Source: Pseudomonadota bacterium (GTDB lineage Bacteria > Pseudomonadota > Alphaproteobacteria > Caulobacterales > Caulobacteraceae). Taken from it: 12,925 nt of DNA. Within the stretch, counting starts at the first letter, position 1, and each line of letters starts with the position of its first letter. The stretch is taken from the NCBI GenBank assembly GCA_023433585.1, contig JAEZCL010000242.1:1-12925 (forward strand). Direction: 5' to 3'. Shown piece after piece: positions 6,241-12,925 of the stretch. A model generated the notes under the pieces. It was not told the DNA's origin. It searched no databases and saw only the letters and a program-made list of their open reading frames with translations. A program made the position numbers and the translations under genes.

Positions 6241-6643
6241 AGATGGTCTCCAGCCGCACACGGGGCTGGGCGCGGCGGTCGGTCTGGGCCGGGCGGGCCG
6301 GGTCGGCCTCGGGTTCGGCCAGGGAGGCGGCGGCGCCGACGCGCAGGCGCGGGTTCAGCCGATAGTAGGCGCCGGCCTGAACGTCGCTCCAGTCCGCCTC
6401 GCGGCCCACAGGCTGATCCAGGTTCAGGTTCAGGCCCCAGCGGCCGTTCTCGTTCCATTGCAGGCCGCGACGGGGCGCTTCCCGCGCGGAAATCAGGTCG
6501 TTGCGGACGGTGGGAGACGCCTGAACGGCCGCGCGGACGGCCTCCTGGGTCGCAGACTCACGCGACTGCGCCGAGGCGTCGAACGCCGTCGCCGTCAGGG
6601 TCGCCGCAGCGGCCGTCGCAAGAATGAGCCCGTGGACCCGCAT
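6230..6643 (-). CDS. ntrZ: NtrZ-family periplasmic regulatory protein
   Basis: A small exported protein of 137 residues. A signal peptide (hydrophobic about 5-20) ends in ASA at 23-25. The mature part starts with a helical segment (28-52), then shows short strand-like stretches: LQWNENGRWGLNLNLDQPVG (61-80), VQAGAYYRLNPRLRVGAAASL (88-108), and a C-terminal RVRLETIFKF. It closely resembles the NtrZ family of Caulobacterales, where NtrZ is a periplasmic modulator of the NtrY kinase, and the position between a ThiE-like gene and DUF3576 matches that locus. I prefer the ATG at 6643; a TTG at 6664 would add seven residues, but AAAGGG and a good promoter suit the ATG. Its stop overlaps the end of the ThiE-like gene. 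No ntrYX genes are in the window. The terminal phenylalanine after alternating residues resembles an outer-membrane strand signature. Confidence 0.82.
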   Translation of the reverse strand: MRVHGLILATAAAATLTATAFDASAQSRESATQEAVRAAVQASPTVRNDLISAREAPRRGLQWNENGRWGLNLNLDQPVGREADWSDVQAGAYYRLNPRLRVGAAASLAEPEADPARPAQTDRRAQPRVRLETIFKF

Positions 6644-6702
6644 CACCGTTTTCCGCCCTTTCAAGCGGCGTGGCCCGGCTGAAGACCGGCGCCAGCCGAC
6701 CG

Positions 6703-6730
6703 ATTAGACATGGTGTCGCGGTCTGGTCAA
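6703..6730 (-). promoter_or_regulatory. Promoter of ntrZ
   Basis: On the minus strand TTGACC (6730-6725) and TCTAAT (6708-6703) are separated by 16 bases, five of six matches at each end to the general sigma-70 consensus. The expected RNA start near 6696 gives a leader of about 50 bases before the ntrZ ATG. Confidence 0.6.
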
Positions 6731-6827
6731 CGCAATCCATGGGGTCGATCACGCCGACCGGAACGGTTCGAGCGGGGCTGTGGCTCGCGCAACACGGGAG
6801 TTTTGGCAGGACGAAACGCGCAAGTGC
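6731..6827. other. Middle of the divergent ntrZ / DUF3576 control region
   Basis: About 100 bp between the two predicted promoters within the 297-bp gap. I see no open frame, RNA gene or repeat in it. It would be the natural place for shared regulator sites, but none stands out. Confidence 0.4.
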
Positions 6828-6858
6828 TTGTCAGCGCGGCGGTTCGCCATGCTATAGA
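6828..6858 (+). promoter_or_regulatory. Promoter of the DUF3576-leuS-lptE unit
   Basis: TTGTCA (6828-6833) and TATAGA (6853-6858), 19 bases apart; GCTATAGAC (6851-6859) also fits the Caulobacter housekeeping -10 pattern GCTAnAwC. The RNA start would be near 6865, giving a leader of about 75 bases. Confidence 0.55.
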
Positions 6859-6871
6859 CCGTTCAACGGTC
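6857..6871. promoter_or_regulatory. Palindrome at the DUF3576-leuS promoter start site
   Basis: GACCGTT-C-AACGGTC, perfect seven-base arms, overlaps the end of the -10 element and the expected RNA start. That is a classic position for a repressor operator; the regulator is unknown. It would also place a small hairpin at the 5' end of the transcript. Confidence 0.4.
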
Positions 6872-6940
6872 CGCGGGGGCGCGGCGCCGGGCGTCCGGGC
6901 GCGAATCCAGGCGCACGGCCTTCATTTGACGGAGTTTCCC

Positions 6941-7384
6941 ATGGCCATCACTCGCGGCGCGTCGATCGCCCTGGTCGCCTGCAGCGTCGCCCTTGCGAGT
7001 TGCGGAAGTCTGAACCCCCTTTCGCGCGGCGACCGGGCGGCGGCGGCCGAGACCCAGCAGGGCATCGGGGTCAACAGCTTCCTGTGGCGCGCCTCGCTGG
7101 ACACCATGTCCTTCATGCCCCTGGTCACGGCCGATCCGTGGGGCGGCGTCATCAATTACGACTGGCACACCCCGGCCGCTTCGCCGAACGAGCGTTTCAA
7201 GGCCACGGTGTTCATTCTCGACACCCGTCTTCGGGCCGACGCCCTGAACGTCACCATCACCCGCGAAGTGCGCAACGAGGCCGGCGAATGGGTCTCTCAG
7301 GCGGTGAACCCCCAGACCGAGACGGACCTGGAGAACGCCATCCTGACCCGGGCGCGCCAGCTGAACCTCGCCCACGCCGGCTGA
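6941..7384 (+). CDS. DUF3576-family putative lipoprotein
   Basis: A predicted lipoprotein of 147 residues. The signal sequence ends in a lipobox LASC with acylated C21, followed by GSLNPLSRG. The mature domain contains GIGVNSFLWRASLDTMSFMP (41-60), ADPWGGVINYDWHTP (64-78), a strand FKATVFILDTRLRADALNVTITREV (86-110), then EWVSQAVNPQTETDLENAILTRARQL, the pattern I associate with DUF3576. Its function is unknown; an envelope role is likely from the lipobox. The residue after the cysteine is glycine, not aspartate, so by the general rule it would go to the outer membrane. The ATG at 6941 is preceded by GACGGAG at 6928. leuS begins 22 bp downstream, so the two are probably co-transcribed from the promoter at 6828-6858. 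Confidence 0.85.
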   Translation: MAITRGASIALVACSVALASCGSLNPLSRGDRAAAAETQQGIGVNSFLWRASLDTMSFMPLVTADPWGGVINYDWHTPAASPNERFKATVFILDTRLRADALNVTITREVRNEAGEWVSQAVNPQTETDLENAILTRARQLNLAHAG

Positions 7385-7406
7385 CCGCCGGATTTCGCCT
7401 GAGATC

Positions 7407-9968
7407 ATGACCCGATACGATCCCCGGACGGCCGAACCCCGCCAGCGCGCGCGCTGGGAGGCGGCCCAAGCTTTCGTGACCCCGGCCGGCGAGACCGGGC
7501 GGCCGAAATACTATGTGCTGGAGATGTTCCCCTATCCGTCCGGGAACATCCACATGGGCCACGCCCGCAACTATGTGATGGGCGACGTGGTGGCGCGGGC
7601 CAAGCGCGCCCAGGGGTTCGACGTGCTGCATCCCATGGGCTGGGACGCCTTCGGCATGCCGGCCGAGAACGCGGCCATGGAACGCAAGGTCCATCCGGCG
7701 GACTGGACCTATTCCAACATCGCGGCCATGCGCGATCAGCTGAAACTGCTGGGCCTGTCGCTGGACTGGAGCCGCGAGTTCGCCACCTGCGACCCGGAAT
7801 ATTACGGCCAGCAGCAAGCCTGGTTCATCGAACTGATGAAGCGGGGGCTGGTCTATCGCAAGGAAGGCGTCGTCAACTGGGACCCGGTGGACAACACCGT
7901 CCTGGCCAACGAACAGGTCATCGACGGGCGCGGCTGGCGCTCGGGCGCGGTGGTGGAGAAGCGCAAGCTGACCCAGTGGTTCCTGCGCATCACCGACTAC
8001 GCCGACGATCTGGTGGACGGGCTTCAGACGCTGGACCGCTGGCCCGAGAAGGTCCGGCTGATGCAGGCCAACTGGATCGGCCGCTCCACCGGCGCGCGGG
8101 TGACCTGGCCGCTCAAGGGCGAGGTTCCGGCCGGCTTTGAAAACGTCGAGGTGTTCACCACCCGCCCGGACACCCTTTACGGCGCGTCCTTCGTCGGCCT
8201 GGCGCCCGATCATCCGCTGTCGACGGCCATCGCCGCGAACAATCCCGAAGCCGCCGCCTTCATCGCCGAGTGCAAGAAGGGCGGCGCCAGCCAGGCCGAG
8301 ATCGATCAGGCCGAGAAGATCGGCTTCGACACGGGCCTGACCGCCGTCCATCCGCTGGACCCGACCCGCACCGTCCCGGTGTGGATCGCCAATTTCATCC
8401 TGTCCGAATACGGCACCGGCGCCATCTTCGCCTGTCCGGCCCACGACCAGCGCGACCTGGATTTCGCCCGCAAATACGGCCTGCCGGTCATCCCCGTGGT
8501 GCGCCCCGAAGGCGCCGGCGAGGATTTCGACGTGGCGGACGAAGCCTATGTGGGACCCGGCCGCATCTTCAACTCCGCCGAGCTGGACGGTCTGGACGTG
8601 GAGGCCGCGAAAAAGGCCGCCGTCGCGCGCATCGAAGCGGCGAACCTGGGCCAGGGCGCGACGGTTTACCGCCTGCGCGACTGGGGCGTCAGCCGCCAGC
8701 GCTACTGGGGCTGTCCCATCCCGGTCATCCACTGCAAGGCCTGCGGCCCGGTTCCGGTCCCCGCCGACCAGTTGCCGGTGGAGCTGCCCCGGGACGTGTC
8801 CTTCGACGTTCCGGGCAATCCGCTGGACCGCCACCCCACCTGGAAGCATGTGAAGTGCCCGTCGTGCGGCGCGGACGCCCGGCGCGAGACGGACACCCTG
8901 GACACCTTCGTGGACAGTTCGTGGTATTTCGCCCGTTTCACCGACCCCAAGGCGTCCGCGCCCATCGACAAGGCGGCGGCCGACCGCTGGCTGCCGGTGG
9001 ACCAGTATATCGGCGGCGTCGAGCACGCGATCCTGCACCTGCTCTACGCCCGGTTCATCACCCGCGCCCTGTCGGACGTGGGGCTGATGGACGTGAAGGA
9101 GCCCTTCGCCGGCCTGTTCACCCAGGGCATGGTGGTCCACGAGACCTACAAGGGCGCCGACGGCAAATGGATCGAGCCGGCGGACATCGAGATCGTCGCG
9201 GACGGTGACACGCGCACCGCCCGACGCCGCTCCACCGGCGAGGCCGTGACCATCGGCGACATCGAGAAGATGTCGAAGTCCAAGAAGAACGTGGTCGCGC
9301 CCGAGGAAATCCTGGAGACCTACGGCGTCGACGCCGGTCGCCTGTTCGTGCTGTCGGACAGCCCGCCGGAGCGCGATGTGCAGTGGACCCCCGGCGGCGT
9401 CGAGGGCGCCTCGCGCTTCGTGCAGCGCGTCTGGGCCGAATTCGACGGTTTCGATCCTGCGGCGAGCGGTGATTCCAGTCTCGACGCTGCGCTGCGCCGC
9501 GAGACCCACAAGGCGATCAAGGCGGTCACCGAAGGGGTCGCCCATTTCCGCTTCAACTCGGCCATCGCCAAGCTCTACGCCTTCCTGGCGACCGTGCGCG
9601 CCCATGCCGGCGCGAGCGCCGAGGCCCGGCGCGAGGCCCTGGCGGCCCTGGCGCGGCTGATCGCGCCGTTCACGCCGCACCTGGCCGAGGAATGCTGGAC
9701 GCGGCTGGGCGAACAGGGGCTGGTCCTGGATGCGCCCTGGCCCGAATACGACCCGGCGCTGGTGACCGACGATCAGATCACCCTGCCCATCCAGATCAAC
9801 GGCAAGCGGCGCGGCGAAGTGGTCGTGTCTCGCGGCGCGCCCGAGGATCAGGTGCGCGAGGCGGCTCTGGCGAACCCGTCGGTTCAGGCTTACCTTGCCT
9901 CGGTCAGCCAATCGGTCCGAAAGGTCATCGTGGTGCCCGACCGCATCGTCAATCTGGTGGCCGGATGA
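7407..9968 (+). CDS. leuS: Leucyl-tRNA synthetase
   Basis: Class I aminoacyl-tRNA synthetase that charges tRNA-Leu with leucine in the cytosol; essential. It is 853 residues, full length. Key motifs: YPSGNIHMGHARNYVMGD with the HIGH box as HMGH at 49-52; the editing-domain TTRPDTLYG from about 251; the AHDQRD segment of the editing pocket; and KMSKS at 621-625. A four-cysteine zinc-binding insert is present, with CxxC pairs at C443/C446 and C484/C487. The C-terminal part holds the anticodon-binding helices and the small domain ending in VVPDRIVNLVAG. The ribosome site before ATG 7407 is weak, with the DUF3576 gene only 22 bp upstream. The stop overlaps the lptE start as ATGA. The strand opposite the gene is also open for a long distance, a codon-bias artefact of GC-rich DNA. 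Confidence 0.99.
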   Translation: MTRYDPRTAEPRQRARWEAAQAFVTPAGETGRPKYYVLEMFPYPSGNIHMGHARNYVMGDVVARAKRAQGFDVLHPMGWDAFGMPAENAAMERKVHPADWTYSNIAAMRDQLKLLGLSLDWSREFATCDPEYYGQQQAWFIELMKRGLVYRKEGVVNWDPVDNTVLANEQVIDGRGWRSGAVVEKRKLTQWFLRITDYADDLVDGLQTLDRWPEKVRLMQANWIGRSTGARVTWPLKGEVPAGFENVEVFTTRPDTLYGASFVGLAPDHPLSTAIAANNPEAAAFIAECKKGGASQAEIDQAEKIGFDTGLTAVHPLDPTRTVPVWIANFILSEYGTGAIFACPAHDQRDLDFARKYGLPVIPVVRPEGAGEDFDVADEAYVGPGRIFNSAELDGLDVEAAKKAAVARIEAANLGQGATVYRLRDWGVSRQRYWGCPIPVIHCKACGPVPVPADQLPVELPRDVSFDVPGNPLDRHPTWKHVKCPSCGADARRETDTLDTFVDSSWYFARFTDPKASAPIDKAAADRWLPVDQYIGGVEHAILHLLYARFITRALSDVGLMDVKEPFAGLFTQGMVVHETYKGADGKWIEPADIEIVADGDTRTARRRSTGEAVTIGDIEKMSKSKKNVVAPEEILETYGVDAGRLFVLSDSPPERDVQWTPGGVEGASRFVQRVWAEFDGFDPAASGDSSLDAALRRETHKAIKAVTEGVAHFRFNSAIAKLYAFLATVRAHAGASAEARREALAALARLIAPFTPHLAEECWTRLGEQGLVLDAPWPEYDPALVTDDQITLPIQINGKRRGEVVVSRGAPEDQVREAALANPSVQAYLASVSQSVRKVIVVPDRIVNLVAG

Positions 9969-10459
9969 GAATCCTGGCCCGCATCATGGCCGCCCTCGGC
10001 GTCCTGACGATGCTGGCCGCCTGCGGCTTCACCCCCCTGTACGCCGAGCCCGGCGTCTCGCCGCACCTGTCGCGCATCGCCGTCTCGACGCCCGACACCC
10101 GCGCGGGCTTCGAGCTGCGCCAGGCGCTGGAGGATCAGCTGGCCTGGGATCGCGGCCAGAGCCCCCTGTGGCGGCTGGAGACCGAGGTGGACCAGCGGCG
10201 CATCGCCCTGGGCCGCCGGGTGGATGACACGGTTTCACGCTATGAGCTGGTCATGACCGTCAACTACCGCCTGACGCCGGTTTCGGGCGGCGAGGCGATC
10301 ACCGACGCGGTGACCGCCACCGTCACCTACGCCGCCGCCGACCAGGCCTATGCCGCCATCGCCGCCCAGCGCGACGGCGAGCAGCGCGCCGTGGCGGAGG
10401 CCGCCCGCCTGATCCGCCTGGACCTGTCACACGCCCTGGCGGAGCTGAACCGCCCCTGA
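9965..10459 (+). CDS. lptE: LPS-assembly lipoprotein LptE
   Basis: An outer-membrane lipoprotein that plugs the LptD barrel and helps place lipopolysaccharide on the cell surface. The product is 164 residues. The signal sequence ends in a lipobox LAAC (C20), followed by the GFTPLYA that is typical of alphaproteobacterial LptE. The mature part shows alternating strands (for example HLSRIAVSTP, WRLETEVDQRRIAL, RYELVMTVNYRLTP) and a C-terminal helix AVAEAARLIRLDLSHALAELN. Its ATG overlaps the leuS stop as ATGA (9965-9968), a standard sign of coupled translation. In Caulobacter relatives leuS-lptE is normally followed by the DNA polymerase III delta gene holA, but here a GNAT-like gene follows after 68 bp. 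The identification is firm, with low sequence conservation as usual for this family. Confidence 0.9.
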   Translation: MRILARIMAALGVLTMLAACGFTPLYAEPGVSPHLSRIAVSTPDTRAGFELRQALEDQLAWDRGQSPLWRLETEVDQRRIALGRRVDDTVSRYELVMTVNYRLTPVSGGEAITDAVTATVTYAAADQAYAAIAAQRDGEQRAVAEAARLIRLDLSHALAELNRP

Positions 10460-10527
10460 CTCGGCGGCCGGTCACCCTATGACAATCTTTGGTTGCCACG
10501 ATGGCGAGGTCCGATCCACGGCCCGCC

Positions 10528-11613
10528 ATGTCCCTGACCCTACGCCCGTTCCAGCCTGAAGATGCACCGATCGTCGACGCCCTGCACCGGGCGGTGGACT
10601 GGCCCGTGCGCTCGGCTGCGGGCTGGACCTGGCTGATGGACAATCCGGCGCGGCCGAAAGACTTCCCCATCGGCTGGCTGGCGCAGGACGCCCAGGGCCG
10701 CGCCGCCTTCGTGGGGCAGTTCCCTCAGACGTTCTGGGCCGGCGAAAATCCGCTCCTGGGCGTCACCGGCTATTCCATCATCGTGCCGCCCGAGTTGAAG
10801 GGCGCGGCCGGGCGCCTGATCCGCCATGTGATGACCACGCCCGGCGCTGCGATCTTCCACACCCTGAACGCCAACGCCCTGTCTGCGCCGCTTTATCGGC
10901 GGTACGGACTGGAGCCGTGGCCCGGCGAAACTCATGCCCTGAAGCTGGCCTGGATGATCGATCCGGCCGCCTGCGCCGCCGCGAACCTGACCCGCAGACT
11001 GGCGCCGCACCGCAGCGGACGGCCGGGTCCCGAGCGGCTGCTGAACCGCCGTCTGGGCCGAGACATGGAGTTGCGCCTGCCGCCGCAGGTGACGCCCCTG
11101 TCCGGCTTCGACGCCGACTGGACCGGCTTCTGGTCCAGGCTGAAGACGGAAGGCCGCATCCTCACCGACCGCAGCGCCGCCACCCTGCGCTGGCGGCTGG
11201 CGGAGCCGGACGGAACCCTGCCGCCCGTCATGCTGGCCTATCGCCGGGACGGCGCGATCACCGGCTGGCTGTGGGCGCAGATGGCCAAGATGAACCGGCT
11301 TGAGCCGCCCGTGCTGGACATCATCGATCTGATCGTCCTCAGGGACGAACCGGACGCGGCTTCCGCCCTGGCCGGAGCCCTGATCGCCAACGCAGGCCGC
11401 CTGGGCGCGGCCAAGGTGCGGCTACAGGTGATCGCGCCCGATCTGCTCGCCGCCCTGGGGCCGCTGGCCCGGCGCGCCCGGCGCGAGGGCGGCTGGGGTC
11501 ACGGCCACGCTCGCTTCGCTCCGGAACATGAGGCGGTCGTGCGCGCCGGGTGGTCGCCCACGCCGTTCGACGGCGACTACAGCTTCTGTCTGCGCCCGGT
11601 TCCCCGGAGTTGA
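10528..11613 (+). CDS. Tandem GNAT-fold acetyltransferase-like protein
   Basis: A cytosolic protein of 361 residues that I place in the GNAT superfamily by pattern, without knowing a substrate. The N-terminal half begins SLTLRPFQPEDAPIVDALHRA, a normal GNAT start, with WTWLMDNP (33-40), AAFVGQFPQTFW (59-70), the motif-A-like strand and helix LLGVTGYSIIVPPELKGAAGRLIRHV (76-101), and LNANALSAPLYRRYGLEP (113-130). The second half (about 195-355) repeats the scheme: MLAYRRDGAITGWLWAQ, then LDIIDLIVLRDEP, a helix, AKVRLQVIAP, and a closing VRAGWSPTPF. The classical RxxGxG/A acetyl-CoA loop is poor in both halves. I chose ATG 10528 for the GNAT-like beginning; ATG 10501 and TTG 10489 are alternatives and no ribosome site decides. 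It ends 6 bp from the convergent mscL stop. Confidence 0.72.
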   Translation: MSLTLRPFQPEDAPIVDALHRAVDWPVRSAAGWTWLMDNPARPKDFPIGWLAQDAQGRAAFVGQFPQTFWAGENPLLGVTGYSIIVPPELKGAAGRLIRHVMTTPGAAIFHTLNANALSAPLYRRYGLEPWPGETHALKLAWMIDPAACAAANLTRRLAPHRSGRPGPERLLNRRLGRDMELRLPPQVTPLSGFDADWTGFWSRLKTEGRILTDRSAATLRWRLAEPDGTLPPVMLAYRRDGAITGWLWAQMAKMNRLEPPVLDIIDLIVLRDEPDAASALAGALIANAGRLGAAKVRLQVIAPDLLAALGPLARRARREGGWGHGHARFAPEHEAVVRAGWSPTPFDGDYSFCLRPVPRS

Positions 11614-11619
11614 GGACGC

Positions 11620-12033
11620 TTACGGGCGCCGCTTAAGCTCGTCGCGGATTTCGGCCAGCAGGGTTTCGGTCGGCGTGGGCGCCGGCGGCGCTTCCGGTTC
11701 CGCAGCCTGTTCACGGCGCATCCTGTTGATCGCCTTGACCACCAGGAACACCACGAAGGCGACGATCAGGAACTGGATCAGGGTGTTGATGAAGGCGCCG
11801 TACTGGATGGCCACCTTCTCGATGGCCTCGGTGGCCGGATCCTCGGGGACCAGGACCCATTCCAGGTTCGCGAAGTCGACCCGCCCGAGCATCAGGCCGA
11901 TGGGCGGCATCACCACCTGGTCCACCAGGCTGGTGACGATGCTCCCGAACGAGGCGCCGATGACGACGCCGACGGCCAGGTCCACCACATTGCCGCGCGC
12001 GGCGAACTCCTTGAACTCCGACAGCAGGCTCAT
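11620..12033 (-). CDS. mscL: Large-conductance mechanosensitive channel MscL
   Basis: A homopentameric inner-membrane channel that opens under high membrane tension and releases solutes during osmotic downshock. The product is 137 residues. It has the N-terminal amphipathic helix SLLSEFKEFAARGNVVDLAVGVVIGASFG, TM1 (about 16-44) with the pore constriction pattern, VMPPIG (41-46), a short periplasmic loop, TM2 (about 78-100, INTLIQFLIVAFVVFLVVKAIN), a proline-rich linker (113-121), and the C-terminal bundle helix TETLLAEIRDELKRRP. All match the family. The ATG at 12033 is fixed by a perfect AAGGAG five bases upstream; a GTG at 12039 overlaps that site and is excluded. It is the last gene of the leftward ihfB-GNAT-mscL set, 23 bp after the GNAT gene. 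Confidence 0.96.
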   Translation of the reverse strand: MSLLSEFKEFAARGNVVDLAVGVVIGASFGSIVTSLVDQVVMPPIGLMLGRVDFANLEWVLVPEDPATEAIEKVAIQYGAFINTLIQFLIVAFVVFLVVKAINRMRREQAAEPEAPPAPTPTETLLAEIRDELKRRP

Positions 12034-12038
12034 GACCA

Positions 12039-12044
12039 CTCCTT
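12039..12044 (-). promoter_or_regulatory. Ribosome binding site of mscL
   Basis: AAGGAG on the minus strand, five bases before the ATG at 12033. It is the best ribosome site in the window and it decides the start codon against the upstream GTG. Confidence 0.85.
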
Positions 12045-12056
12045 GATGTTTCCCGG

Positions 12057-12530
12057 TCAGGCCGGGATCAGGTCCATGTGAAGAAACTGGTTGAAGCCGC
12101 TCGGCGCGTAGCCGCCGAACGCCGCGCCATCCTTGAACCCGCGCCGACGGTAGAGGTTCAGCGCCGGTTCGAACGCCTCGCCGGAGCCGGTCTCCAGGCT
12201 GATGCGGACGCAGCCCCGACGCGACGCCTCGGCGATCAGATGCTCAAGCATCGCCCGGCCCGCGCCCCGGCCCAGGTGATCGGGATGGGTGCGCATGGAC
12301 TTGATCTCGGCGCCGCCGTCCTCAAGCGTCCTGAGCGCGCCCATGGCCAGAAGGGTCTCGCTCTCCAACAGGGTGAACAGGGTCACGCCCGTCGCCTTCA
12401 GATCGGACAAATCCAGCGCATGGACGCTGTCCGGCGGCGACCAGCGCCGCATGGCGTCCAGGTGCAAGGCCAGAAGGTCGCGCAGGCGAGGATCGTCGAA
12501 ATCAGCCGCAACGATGCGCCAGCTGCCCAT
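12057..12530 (-). CDS. GNAT N-acetyltransferase, YsnE-like
   Basis: A single-domain acetyl-CoA-dependent acetyltransferase of 157 residues. Motif A is clear: EIKSMRTHPDHLGRGAGRAMLEHLIAEA (75-102), with the acetyl-CoA-binding loop LGRGAG. Motif B follows: RISLETGSGEAFEPALNLYRRRGFKDGAAFGGY (109-141). The MRT-SLETG-FEPA-LY-GF pattern is the one seen in YsnE-type proteins of Bacillus and their many proteobacterial relatives; the substrate is not known with confidence. The ATG at 12530 gives a complete N-terminus. It sits 7 bp downstream of ihfB and 23 bp upstream of mscL on the same strand, so it is probably co-transcribed with them. This looks like accessory cargo in the unit, with no obvious functional link to IHF or MscL. 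Confidence 0.9.
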   Translation of the reverse strand: MGSWRIVAADFDDPRLRDLLALHLDAMRRWSPPDSVHALDLSDLKATGVTLFTLLESETLLAMGALRTLEDGGAEIKSMRTHPDHLGRGAGRAMLEHLIAEASRRGCVRISLETGSGEAFEPALNLYRRRGFKDGAAFGGYAPSGFNQFLHMDLIPA

Positions 12531-12537
12531 GGCCGCC

Positions 12538-12828
12538 TCAGGCGTCGCCGCTCGCGTTCAGCCGTTCACGCAGCTCTTTACCGCTCTTGAAGAACGGCAC
12601 CGACTTGGCGGGCACCTCGACCGCCTCGCCCGTGCGGGGGTTGCGGCCCGCCCGGGCCGGACGCGAGCGCACCGAGAAGGCGCCGAAGCCGCGCAACTCG
12701 ACCCGGCCCCCGCCGCTCATGGCGTCGACCATCCGGTCCAGCACCACATTGACCACCCGTTCGACCTCCGCATGGGTCAGGTGAGTGTTCTCCGCGGCCA
12801 GCTTTTCGATGAGCTGCGATTTTATCAT
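12538..12828 (-). CDS. ihfB: Integration host factor beta subunit
   Basis: A DNA-bending nucleoid protein that pairs with IhfA and assists transcription, replication and recombination. It is 96 residues. It begins MIKSQLIEKLA, characteristic of the beta chain (alpha and HU chains begin differently), has the dimer helices (3-38), VELRGFGAFSVRSRPARAGRNPRTGE (43-68) with the intercalating proline P64 in the beta arm, and VPFFKSGKELRERLN (77-91). The ATG at 12828 is the family start; a run of G about 11 bases upstream is a poor ribosome site. It is the first gene of the leftward set with a GNAT gene and mscL. In many proteobacteria ihfB follows rpsA; whether it does here lies beyond the window. 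Confidence 0.95.
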   Translation of the reverse strand: MIKSQLIEKLAAENTHLTHAEVERVVNVVLDRMVDAMSGGGRVELRGFGAFSVRSRPARAGRNPRTGEAVEVPAKSVPFFKSGKELRERLNASGDA

Positions 12829-12925
12829 CGGTGATCGGCCCCCGCCGTCTGATGCGCCCGGACGTTCCGGAACGCGTCCGGAATGGCGTCGAAGATCAAA
12901 CCTTAACGTCCACGGCCGCGTGGAA
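12829..12925. promoter_or_regulatory. Upstream region of ihfB with palindromes
   Basis: GTTCCGGAAC at 12864-12873 is a perfect ten-base palindrome, and a further TCCGGAA half-site sits at 12877-12883, one helical turn away. TCCACG-gccg-CGTGGA (12909-12924) is a second small hairpin at the edge. They could be operator sites for ihfB or the terminator area of the next gene. No clear promoter hexamers are visible, and leftward reading frames here are too short to name. Confidence 0.4.

Noticed and set aside
7257..9911. A very long open frame on the minus strand opposite leuS (884 codons)
   Set aside because: It mirrors the third-position GC bias of leuS; the product is low-complexity and rich in G, A, R, H and Q, with no recognisable domain.

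Overview
The window is GC-rich, gene-dense DNA that reads as chromosome from an alphaproteobacterium of the Caulobacterales, most likely Brevundimonas or a close relative. The basis is protein resemblance (CenR-, NtrZ- and DUF3576-like products) and a gene order that I recall from Caulobacter: cenR, yggS, a ThiE-like gene, ntrZ, DUF3576, leuS, lptE. In Caulobacter this order lies close to the replication origin and parAB, so an origin-proximal position is a reasonable inference but is not shown here.

Layout: lolA (173-817, +); a 397-bp gap holding a candidate small RNA with a strong terminator and three copies of a palindromic repeat (818-1214); exonuclease III (xth, +); a CHASE3 hybrid histidine kinase (+) converging on the leftward pair yggS-cenR; a ThiE-like gene (+) whose ATG shares a CATG with the yggS start; ntrZ (-), tail to tail with the ThiE-like gene; a 297-bp divergent promoter region; the rightward unit DUF3576 lipoprotein-leuS-lptE; a tandem GNAT-like protein (+) converging on the leftward unit ihfB-GNAT-mscL, which ends the window.

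Much of the content concerns the cell envelope: LolA and LptE deliver lipoproteins and LPS to the outer membrane, CenR is the essential envelope response regulator of Caulobacter, NtrZ is a periplasmic regulator of the NtrY kinase, the DUF3576 product is a predicted lipoprotein, and MscL is the osmotic safety valve. Housekeeping genes (leuS, xth, yggS, ihfB) are interleaved. I see no prophage, transposase, CRISPR array, tRNA or rRNA. The most interesting non-coding signals are the candidate small RNA with an exposed CCCCTCCC loop (881-1010), the three-copy repeat with an inner stem that covaries (1016-1170), the shared CATG start of two divergent genes, a 9-bp leader hairpin in front of cenR, and a palindrome on the DUF3576 promoter.
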